Notes under the pieces: model-generated
What the model was told of the DNA's origin: nothing
The model's input: only the letters and a program-made list of their open reading frames with translations
The model's database searches: none
Source of the DNA: Mycobacterium sp. 1245111.1
GTDB taxonomy: Bacteria; Actinomycetota; Actinomycetes; Mycobacteriales; Mycobacteriaceae
DNA: 64,000 nt
Reading direction: 5' to 3'
Assembly: GCF_001673405.1 (NCBI RefSeq)
Contig: NZ_LZLV01000136.1
Location: forward strand, 124,001 to 188,000
Shown: positions 49,084 to 56,194 of the stretch, piece by piece
Layout of the letters: every line of letters starts with the position of its first letter
How positions within the stretch are numbered: position 1 is the first letter of the stretch
Program-made: the position numbers and the translations under genes

Positions 49084-49101
49084 ATGGGTTAAACGTCCCA
49101 T
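49084..49101. promoter_or_regulatory. Operator copy B, ATGGG-N8-CCCAT
   Basis: Same arms around TTAAACGT, 32 nt before the first TetR gene: likely autoregulation. Confidence 0.75.
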
Positions 49102-49133
49102 AATCCGGTGCGCGAGCGGACTAACCTGACGCT

Positions 49134-49820
49134 ATGGTTCAGGCCGAGCTGCAGGATAAGCGGCGTCTGACGGCCAAAGGGCAGGCCACCCGCGAGCGGA
49201 TCGTCAAGGTCGCCGCCGAACTCATCCTGCGCGAGGGACTCTCCACGCTGAGCATGGATGCTTTGCGCAGGGCCGCGTCGGTGAGCGGGTCGCAGCTTGC
49301 CCACTACTTCGCCGACAAGCAAGCGCTGATCCGCGCGGTCGTGATCCGCCAGCTACACGTCGTGCTGGATTTTCATCGGCAGCCCAAGTTGGGCGGGCTG
49401 GAGACGTTCGACGACTTCGAGCGGTGGATCGACCTGAACATGAAGTATCTGCGACGCGTCGGCTATTCCGGCACGCCGACCTATCACGCGCTTGCCGGGC
49501 AACTCGGCAAATCAGAGCCCGCCACGCGCGAGACACTCGCGCAGGGGTACCGCGAGTGGATTGCGGTGCTGGAGAGCGCAATCCAGCAGATGAAAGATCG
49601 TGGCCTGCTCGTCGCAGCAGCCGACCCGCACGATTTGGCGCTGGTTATCGTCAGCGCCCATCAGGGTGGCGGCACCCTGGCCTTCACCTATCATGCCGAT
49701 TGGCCGCACGCCGACGCCGTGCGATTCGCGGTCAACTATCTGCGAATGTTCGCCGCTCGTCCCGCCGAGCGAGTGCCGCGGCCCCCGCGACGCCCACGAG
49801 CGAGGCGACCCGTTGCCTGA
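49134..49820 (+). CDS. TetR regulator, tandem copy 1
   Basis: 228 aa. HTH at residues ~16-65 (ATRERIVKVAAELILREGLSTLSMDALRRAASVSGSQLAHYFADKQALIRAVV). It is clearly a paralog of the next gene: both share VSGSQ[L/I]AHYF and FHxQPxLGxL[E/D]T. The long Arg/Pro tail (RVPRPPRRPRARRPVA) is unusual for TetR proteins and overlaps the start of the next gene. Operator copy B precedes it. Confidence 0.94.
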   Translation: MVQAELQDKRRLTAKGQATRERIVKVAAELILREGLSTLSMDALRRAASVSGSQLAHYFADKQALIRAVVIRQLHVVLDFHRQPKLGGLETFDDFERWIDLNMKYLRRVGYSGTPTYHALAGQLGKSEPATRETLAQGYREWIAVLESAIQQMKDRGLLVAAADPHDLALVIVSAHQGGGTLAFTYHADWPHADAVRFAVNYLRMFAARPAERVPRPPRRPRARRPVA

Positions 49821-50472
49821 TGACGCCATCTCGCGGCTGACCCGAAAGGGCCGCGCAACGCGCGCACGCATCATCGACGCGGCCGCCCGACTCATGTTCG
49901 AGCGCGGGGTCGGCGGAACCAGCATCGACGAGGTGCGCGCGGCAGCGGCCGTCAGCGGTTCGCAGATCGCGCATTATTTCGACGACAAGCGCGATCTGAC
50001 CCGAAACGTGATCGCCGCACGCCGTGATCACGTCCGGGAATTTCACGCCCAACCTCAGCTGGGCGCGCTGGACACCCTTGCGGCGCTGGATGCCTGGGTC
50101 GAGGCCGTCCTTGCCGACCTCGACCCGGTCTACCGTCGCGGTGGATGCGTATACGGTTCGCTCGCAGCCGAATTGGTCGAGGCCGACGCCGATATCCACG
50201 CCGATCTCGCCGACGGCTACGACCAGTGGATAGCATTGTTCCACCGCGGCCTCGCCGAGATGCGCCGTCGCGGCGAGCTTCGCCAGGACGCGGACCCGCG
50301 CCATCTCGCCGCATCGCTGGTCGCAGCGCACCAAGGCGGCGCCCTGCTCACGTTCGTCACCGACGACCCCGAACCGTTGCGTGCGGCATTGACGGCAGCC
50401 GTCGACTACGTCCGTTCGTTCGCCGCCACCCCCAAGCGCCGCAGATCTGTACCGCGCAAGCGGACTGGCTGA
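49813..50472 (+). CDS. TetR regulator, tandem copy 2
   Basis: 219 aa from TTG 49813 (8-bp overlap with copy 1; GAGG 7 nt upstream). HTH at ~17-65 (ATRARIIDAAARLMFERGVGGTSIDEVRAAAAVSGSQIAHYFDDKRDLTRNV). The ligand domain differs from copy 1 (CVYGSLAAELVEADADIHADLADGY), so the pair could sense different effectors at shared operators. The C-terminus is basic (KRRRSVPRKRTG). Confidence 0.93.
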   Translation: MPDDAISRLTRKGRATRARIIDAAARLMFERGVGGTSIDEVRAAAAVSGSQIAHYFDDKRDLTRNVIAARRDHVREFHAQPQLGALDTLAALDAWVEAVLADLDPVYRRGGCVYGSLAAELVEADADIHADLADGYDQWIALFHRGLAEMRRRGELRQDADPRHLAASLVAAHQGGALLTFVTDDPEPLRAALTAAVDYVRSFAATPKRRRSVPRKRTG

Positions 50473-50497
50473 AGCAATCGTTCGCCGCCGTAGACAA

Positions 50498-50538
50498 ATG
50501 GGTTGCCTGGCCCATAATATTGGGTGGATTGTCCCAAT
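50498..50538. promoter_or_regulatory. Operators C and D, tandem GGG-N8-CCC sites
   Basis: ATGGG-N8-CCCAT at 50498-50515, then ATTGGG-N8-CCCAAT at 50519-50538. The second ends 23 nt before the oxidoreductase start. Centres are about 22 bp apart, two helical turns, which would let two dimers bind side by side. Confidence 0.75.
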
Positions 50539-50561
50539 ACGTCGACCTGAGGAAGACGCGC

Positions 50562-51596
50562 ATGACCAACGCACTGCCCACCGCACCGGCGGTGGTGCGC
50601 GAACGACCGGGCGGCGAAACCATGCGCGCGATCGTGCTGGAAAAATTCGGCGGACTCGACAGCCTCGTCTACACCGACATCCCCAAGCCGCTGCCCAAGG
50701 CCGGCGAGGTCGTCGTCAAGATCCATGCATTCGGGGTCAACCACGCGGAGATGCACATGCGCCGAGGCGAATGGGCGGAGGCCGCGGAGGTCAGCGGCAT
50801 CGAATGCGTCGGCGTGGTCGACTCGTGTCCGGGCGGAGAGTTTGAGGTCGGAGCCAAAGTCGCCGCATTCATGGGCGGGCTCGGGCGCACCGTCAACGGC
50901 AGCTATGCCGAGTACACCCGGGTACGCGCGGCCAATGTCGCGCTCATCGAGTCCGACTTGCCGTGGTCGCAATTGGCGGCGCTGCCGGAAGCGTTCTCGA
51001 CGGCGTGGACGTGCCTGTTCCACAATCTAAAACTGACCTCAGGTCAGACCATCGTAATCCGTGGCGCCACATCATCATTGGGCCAGGCGGCCGTCAAGAT
51101 GGCGGTGGCCGCCGGTGGTCGCGTCATCGCCACGGCGCGAAAGCGCGAGCGTTTCGGCCTGCTGGAATCGCTGGGCGTGGCACGGGTCGAGTTGGAGTCA
51201 GAGACGCTGGCGGCGGAGATCGCCGAAGCCAAGCAGATCGACGCGGTGCTCGACTTCGTCGGCAACAGCACCATCCTCGACTCGCTCGACATGCTCCGAC
51301 GCGATGGCACAGCCTGTCTGGCCGGGTGGCTTGGTGGACTTGATCCGATCGGGGATTTCAACCCGCTGCTGCGCATGGCCAGCGGCGTGAACTGGAATTT
51401 TTTCGGGAGCTTCGTATTCGGTGAGCCGGGTTTCCCGCTGTCGGATGTACCCCTCCAGGACATCGCCGACCAGGTGGCCCACGGCCGGCTCGATGCGACC
51501 CCGTCGCGAGTTTTCTCGTTCGAGCAGATCCGCGAAGCGCACCAAATCATGGAGGCCGGCGAAGCTGGCGGGAAAATGGTGGTGGTTGTCGAATAA
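50562..51596 (+). CDS. Zinc-independent quinone-oxidoreductase-like MDR protein
   Basis: 344 aa of the medium-chain dehydrogenase family. MRAIVLEKFGGLDSLVYTDIPKPLPKAGEVVVKIHAFGVNHAEMHMRRGEW and the Rossmann loop IVIRGATSSLGQAAVKMA. Catalytic-zinc ligands are absent, so it is a quinone or enone reductase. ATG 50562 follows GAGGAAG. Preceded by operators C and D, so it is a main target of the TetR pair. Confidence 0.93.
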   Translation: MTNALPTAPAVVRERPGGETMRAIVLEKFGGLDSLVYTDIPKPLPKAGEVVVKIHAFGVNHAEMHMRRGEWAEAAEVSGIECVGVVDSCPGGEFEVGAKVAAFMGGLGRTVNGSYAEYTRVRAANVALIESDLPWSQLAALPEAFSTAWTCLFHNLKLTSGQTIVIRGATSSLGQAAVKMAVAAGGRVIATARKRERFGLLESLGVARVELESETLAAEIAEAKQIDAVLDFVGNSTILDSLDMLRRDGTACLAGWLGGLDPIGDFNPLLRMASGVNWNFFGSFVFGEPGFPLSDVPLQDIADQVAHGRLDATPSRVFSFEQIREAHQIMEAGEAGGKMVVVVE

Positions 51597-51614
51597 GCGC
51601 CAGATGATGGAAGC

Positions 51615-52313
51615 ATGAGCCCATCCGTCCTGGTCTTCGACGTCAACGAGACGCTGATCGACATCGATTCCATCACACCGGTTTTCGAGAGAATCTTCGG
51701 CGATCCCGGGGTGACGCGCACGTGGTTTGGTCAGCTGGTGACGTACTCGATGACGGTCACGGCGTCAAGACATTACGTCGACTTCTTCACGCTCGGTCAA
51801 GGCGTTCTGCGGATGCTCGCGACCAGCCGCGGAGCGGACATCAGCGACGACGACGAGGATGCTCTCAAGCATGCGATGCTCACGATGCCGGCCCATCCCG
51901 ATGTCGCGGACGGCCTGATAGCCTTGCGAGACAAAGGTTTTCGGCTCGTCACACTGACGAACTCGCCGCCTAGCCCGTTCGCTCCGACCCCGATCGAACA
52001 CGCGGGGCTGGGTCACCTGTTCGAGCACCAGTTCAGTGTCGATGCCTGCCGGGCCTTCAAACCCGCACCGGCGCCGTACCTGTACACCTGTGAACAGCTC
52101 GGCGTTGCCCCGGCTGACTGCATGATGGTCGCCGCGCACATATGGGACACCATCGGCGCGCAGGCCGTCGGATTCAGCGGTGCATTGATCACCCGGCCCG
52201 GTAATGCGGCGCTACCGATCCCCGACTTGCCACAGCCGACGGTCATCGCGACCGATCTGCGGGATTTGGCGGCCAAGCTCACAAATCGGGCGGGTCCGAC
52301 GTCTACCGGTTAG
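51615..52313 (+). CDS. HAD-superfamily haloacid dehalogenase-type protein
   Basis: 232 aa. Motif I FDVNETL (Asp9, Asn11), motif II TLTNS, motif III FKPAPAPY. The DVNETL start and cap with hydrophobic TFGQLVTYSMT resemble type II haloacid dehalogenases. The gene follows the MDR reductase by 18 nt and may form a pathway with the Asp-nucleophile hydrolase upstream. Dehalogenase activity is a family-based guess. Confidence 0.88.
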   Translation: MSPSVLVFDVNETLIDIDSITPVFERIFGDPGVTRTWFGQLVTYSMTVTASRHYVDFFTLGQGVLRMLATSRGADISDDDEDALKHAMLTMPAHPDVADGLIALRDKGFRLVTLTNSPPSPFAPTPIEHAGLGHLFEHQFSVDACRAFKPAPAPYLYTCEQLGVAPADCMMVAAHIWDTIGAQAVGFSGALITRPGNAALPIPDLPQPTVIATDLRDLAAKLTNRAGPTSTG

Positions 52314-52342
52314 ATAAGTGTCAACAAACACCGGAGGACATC

Positions 52343-52870
52343 GTGAACGCCACTACGACAACGACTCGTCACGTCGTCATCGACTCACCGATCGGACCGT
52401 TGACCCTGGTGCGTGACAACGACGGCCTGACCGGCCTGTACTACCCGGGACACTGGACCCATCCGGACGAGGCCGGCTTCGGGCCCCGGGTTGACCCGAC
52501 TGACGACCACGGCTTCGACGACGCGATCACGCAGTTGAACGAGTACTTCGCCGGCACACGGCGCGACTTCGACCTGCCGCTCAATCCCGTTGGCAGCCAA
52601 CGCGCTCGCAAACTCTGGCAGCTACTCGCCGAGATCCCCTACGGCCACACCACCACCTACGGCGCGCTGGCCCGCAGGATCGGTGATGGCATCAGCGCTC
52701 GTGTGATCGGCGGATTCGTCGGCCACAACCCGTTGTCGATATTCATCCCATGCCACCGGGTGGTCGGATCTACCGGCAAGCTCACCGGATATGCCGGCGG
52801 CCTGGACCGCAAGAAGTATCTGCTCGAGTTAGAGAAGGCCATACCCGTTGCACCGCAAGCACTCTGGTAG
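52343..52870 (+). CDS. ogt: O6-methylguanine-DNA methyltransferase Ogt
   Basis: 175 aa. Transfer Cys137 in IPCHRV, with the DNA-binding helix YGHTTTYGALARRIG and the RVIGGFVGHNPLS active-site flank. Repairs O6-alkylguanine by self-methylation. GTG 52343 has GGAGG upstream. It is followed, after 2 nt, by an ECF sigma-factor gene and a second ogt. Confidence 0.95.
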   Translation: MNATTTTTRHVVIDSPIGPLTLVRDNDGLTGLYYPGHWTHPDEAGFGPRVDPTDDHGFDDAITQLNEYFAGTRRDFDLPLNPVGSQRARKLWQLLAEIPYGHTTTYGALARRIGDGISARVIGGFVGHNPLSIFIPCHRVVGSTGKLTGYAGGLDRKKYLLELEKAIPVAPQALW

Positions 52871-52872
52871 TT

Positions 52873-53367
52873 ATGGCGAAGCTACCATTCGAGAGTGTAG
52901 TGGCCGGGCACGGCGCCACCGTCCTGCGGGTGGTACGCGCGGTGCTCGGCCACGCCGACGCCGACGACGCCTGGTCGGAGACTTTCCTAGCGGCGATGAA
53001 GGCCTACCCGGATCTGCCGGACGACGCCAATGTCGAGGCCTGGCTGGTCACCATCGCGCACCGAAAGGCCATCGACGTCACCCGCGGCACCGCCCGCCGC
53101 GCGACCCCGGTGCCGCAGACTCCGGACCGGCCGTCGCCGAACCACGCCGACGATGAGCATTCAGACCTCGCCGACGCCGTGGCGGCGCTGCCGCCCAAGC
53201 AACGCCAGGCGGTGGCCTACCACTACCTGGCCGGACTGCCCTACGCCGAGATCGCCCCACTCCTCGATAGCAGTGCCGCCGCAGTCCGCCGCGCCGCGGC
53301 CGACGGAGTTGCCACGCTACGACGCACCTACCCGCTCAACCCGGAGTCCGACCATGAACGGCATTGA
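52873..53367 (+). CDS. ECF sigma factor
   Basis: 164-aa sigma-70 family protein. Region 2: HADADDAWSETFLAAMKAYPDLPDDANVEAWLVTIAHRKAID. Region 4: ALPPKQRQAVAYHYLAGLPYAEIAPLLDSSAAAVRRAAADGVATLRR. No anti-sigma factor is adjacent. It sits between two methyltransferase repair genes and overlaps the second by 14 nt, so it may respond to alkylation damage, perhaps sensed through the Ogt-like partners (inference). Confidence 0.92.
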   Translation: MAKLPFESVVAGHGATVLRVVRAVLGHADADDAWSETFLAAMKAYPDLPDDANVEAWLVTIAHRKAIDVTRGTARRATPVPQTPDRPSPNHADDEHSDLADAVAALPPKQRQAVAYHYLAGLPYAEIAPLLDSSAAAVRRAAADGVATLRRTYPLNPESDHERH

Positions 53368-53956
53368 CCTGACAACGCATTACCCGGTCGACGACCACGA
53401 CCTCACCCGACTGCACGCCCGCCTGGCGGCAGCCGCCGAGCAGCACGACCTGCTCGACATCGCTTATCGCACAGTCGATTCCCCCGTCGGCCCGTTGCTG
53501 CTCGCCGCGACACCAGTCGGCCTGGTGCGCGTCGCATTCAGCAACGAGAGCCACGACGATGTGCTGCAGAGCCTGTCCGACCGGATCAGCCCACGCCTGC
53601 TGCGCGCCCCGGCGCGCCTCGATGCGGTCGCCGGCCAACTCGACGAGTACTTCGCCGGACAGCGACACAACTTCGATGTGCCGCTGGATTGGCAGCTCTC
53701 CAAGGGCTTTCGCCGCGTCGTGCTCGAACACCTGGCCACCGACATCGGCTACGGCAGCACCGCCAGTTACGGCGCACTCGCCCGACTGTCGGGTTCTCCC
53801 AAGGCCGTTCGGGCCGTCGGGAGCACCTGCGCGACCAATCCCATCCCGGTCGTGGTGCCGTGCCATCGGGTGGTCCGCTCCGACGGCGCGATGGGCAACT
53901 ACCGCGGCGGGCCGGCCGCCAAACGTGCGCTGCTGGACCTGGAAGGCGTCGCGTGA
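53354..53956 (+). CDS. Second methylguanine methyltransferase-like protein
   Basis: 200 aa. Active Cys170 in VVPCHRVV, DNA-binding helix GYGSTASYGALARLSG, and an N-terminal extension of ~40 residues (HYPVDDHDLTRLHARLAAAAEQHDLL) not in normal Ogt. The extension may mediate contact with the preceding sigma factor (speculation). ATG 53354 overlaps the sigma gene. Ends GTGA-coupled to the next gene. Confidence 0.92.
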   Translation: MNGIDLTTHYPVDDHDLTRLHARLAAAAEQHDLLDIAYRTVDSPVGPLLLAATPVGLVRVAFSNESHDDVLQSLSDRISPRLLRAPARLDAVAGQLDEYFAGQRHNFDVPLDWQLSKGFRRVVLEHLATDIGYGSTASYGALARLSGSPKAVRAVGSTCATNPIPVVVPCHRVVRSDGAMGNYRGGPAAKRALLDLEGVA

Positions 53957-54561
53957 CGCCCGCGCGCAACCGAGTCTCGCCGCGCGGCAACATCATCGCG
54001 GTCGCCGGTCGCGGAGCGTGGATGGGTAATCGCGGGCGGTTGCACGAAGGCAGCGGAACCCGCGACATCGTGCGCAACTACCGAAGCAAGGCCTGGATCA
54101 CTTGCCTGCTGGAATTCAGGGGCCGCCACACCCGGCAGTGGGACCCCACGCACTACACGCCGTTGTTCTTTCTCGACGAGGCCGTCGCATTCGCCGTGGG
54201 CCACCGGCCCTGCGCCGAATGCCGTCGCCGCGACTACCACACCTACCGGCGGGCATGGCAGCAAAGCCGTGGTGGCGCAATGCCTTACGCCAAGGACATG
54301 GACGCCGTCCTGCACCGTGAGCGCACCAGCGGCCCGCACCCGATGCCGTGGCGTGCGCTGCCCGACGGTGTGTTCGTCGAGACCTCCTACGCGCCCGCCG
54401 TGGTCACCGCCGGTCAGCTCGCGGTGTTCGACGAACAGGCTTACGCGTACACGCGGCGGCTGCCCCGGCCGGTCGACGGCCATGCGTCGGTGCTCACCCC
54501 GTCCTCGAACGTCGCCGTGCTGACGGCAGGCTATCCTGTGCAGATCGCCAATTTGGGTTAG
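53953..54561 (+). CDS. Conserved protein with Ada-like CxxC half-site
   Basis: 202 aa, not assigned to a family. The segment LFFLDEAVAFAVGHRPCAECRRRDYHTY (Cys87, Cys90) resembles the second half of the Ada zinc site (AGFRPCxRC). GTG 53953 overlaps the methyltransferase stop. Gene order ogt-sigma-ogt-this suggests an alkylation-response protein; a second metal half-site is not obvious. Confidence 0.75.
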   Translation: MTPARNRVSPRGNIIAVAGRGAWMGNRGRLHEGSGTRDIVRNYRSKAWITCLLEFRGRHTRQWDPTHYTPLFFLDEAVAFAVGHRPCAECRRRDYHTYRRAWQQSRGGAMPYAKDMDAVLHRERTSGPHPMPWRALPDGVFVETSYAPAVVTAGQLAVFDEQAYAYTRRLPRPVDGHASVLTPSSNVAVLTAGYPVQIANLG

Positions 54562-54622
54562 ATGACCCATTCGGCGGTCCGCCGCAGTACGCTGTGAACG
54601 CATCCGAAAGGGAAGGCCGAAA

Positions 54623-56073
54623 GTGGGCGCAGCCGAACATACTTACGACGTCGTCGTGCTGGGAGCCGGTCCGGTCGGCCAGAACGCCGCCGACCGCGCG
54701 CGAGCCGGTGGACTGAGCGTCGCGATCGTCGAACGCGAGCTGGTGGGCGGCGAATGTTCGTACTGGGGGTGTGTACCCAGCAAGGCGCTGTTACGTCCGG
54801 TGCTCGCGATCGCCGACGCCAACCACGTGGACGGCGCGCGCGAAGCGGTCACGGGTGCGATCAGCCCGGCCGCAGTGTTCGGTCGCCGGAATCGCTACGT
54901 CACTGACTGGGACGATGCGGGGCAGGCCGACTGGGTCGACGGGGTCGGGGCCACCCTGGTGCGCGGTCACGGACGACTGGATGGGCCTCGCCGCGTCACG
55001 GTCACCACGTCCGGCGGTGCGTCATCGGTGCTCGTCGCCAGGCATGCGGTGGTGATCTGCACGGGAAGCCGCGCGGCCCTGCCGGATATTCCGGGGATCG
55101 CCGAGGCGAATCCATGGACGAACCGGAGGGGAACCGACAGCAGCTCGGTGCCGAGTCGCCTCGCTGTCGTCGGGCGGGTGGTGTCGGCGTTGAAATGGCC
55201 ACCGCCTGGCGCGGTTTGGGCGCCAGGGTAACGTTGCTGGCCCGCGGAAATGGCTTACTGCCGCGGATGGAACCGTTCGTCGGTGAGCTGATCGAGCGCG
55301 GGTTCCGGGAATCCGGTGTCGACGTGCGACTGAATGTGTCGGTCACTCGGATGCACCGCCCAGATGTGAACGGTCCGGTCACCGTCGAACTGAGCGACGG
55401 CGGCAAGCTCGAGGTCGACGAGGTGCTCTTTGCGACCGGTCGCGCGCCGCTGAGCGACGACATTGGCTTGGAGACAGTCGGACTCACTCCCGGCAGCTGG
55501 CTCGATGTCGACGACACCTGTCGCGTCCGGTCCGTCGACGACGGCTGGCTTTACGCGGCCGGTGACGCCAACCACCGAGCACTGCTCACCCACGAGGGCA
55601 AGTACCAGGCGCGGATCGCCGGCGCGGCAGTCGCGGCGCGGGCCGCAGGCCGCCCCTTGGACAGCGCGCCGTGGGGCGCACATGCGACCACCGCCGACCA
55701 CCACGCGGTGCCGCAGGTTTTCTTCACCGATCCCGAGGCCGCGGCGGTGGGACTTTCGGCCCATCAAGCCGAGCAAGCGGGTCACCGGGTCCACAGCGTT
55801 GACGTCGAAATCGGCGAGGTGGTGACGGGAGCGAAACTCTATGCGGACGGCTACACCGGGCGGGCACGAATGGTGGTCGACGCCGACCGGGGCTATCTGC
55901 TCGGCGTGACCTTCGTCGGCCCGGGTGTCTCCGAGCTGCTGCACTCCGCGACCATCGCTGTCGCCGGACAAGTGCCCGTCGAACGGCTGTGGCACGCCGT
56001 GCCATGCTTTCCCACGATCAGCGAAGTGTGGCTGAAACTCCTTGAGGCATACCGCGATTCGACGGCTGTCTAG
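54623..56073 (+). pseudogene. Frameshifted flavoprotein disulfide reductase
   Basis: Two overlapping frames together encode one FAD/NAD-dependent class I disulfide reductase. Part 1 (54623-55231): FAD loop GAGPVG and redox pair ECSYWGC (Cys45, Cys50). Part 2 (to 56073): GGVGVEMATAW, FATGRAPLSDD, YAAGDAN, dimer domain with HAVPCFPTISE. The reading frame breaks within GGGCGGG around 55170-55178, inside the NAD-binding GxGxxG loop; one base is missing for the frame to continue. Either a true pseudogene, a sequencing error in a G-run, or a slippery site. Confidence 0.85.
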
Positions 56074-56081
56074 TCAGCAAC

Positions 56082-56116
56082 GTCCGGCCTCGGATCGCCG
56101 AGCCGCGGGCGAATCG
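56082..56116. repeat. 35-bp direct repeat, copy 1
   Basis: Identical to 58900-58934, starting GTCCGGCCTCGGATCGCC. It lies between the reductase stop and the cyclase end. The other copy is the coding end of the epimerase gene, so this one appears to be a duplication. Confidence 0.95.
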
Positions 56117-56117
56117 G

Positions 56118-56194
56118 CCTGCGCCGAATGCCGTCGCGGTGACGACTACGCCCAAGCGTTCGTCTACTTCGAGGCGGCCTTCAATTTCATTTGA
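56118..56194 (+). pseudogene. Fragment resembling the CxxC gene of the ogt operon
   Basis: A 20-bp stretch at 56118-56137 is identical to 54209-54228 (encoding CAECRR). The frame continues as CAECRRGDDYAQAF before reaching a stop at 56192, over the end of the cyclase on the other strand. It looks like the remnant of a paralog of the 53953-54561 gene. The match is short, so chance or conversion remains possible. Confidence 0.4.
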
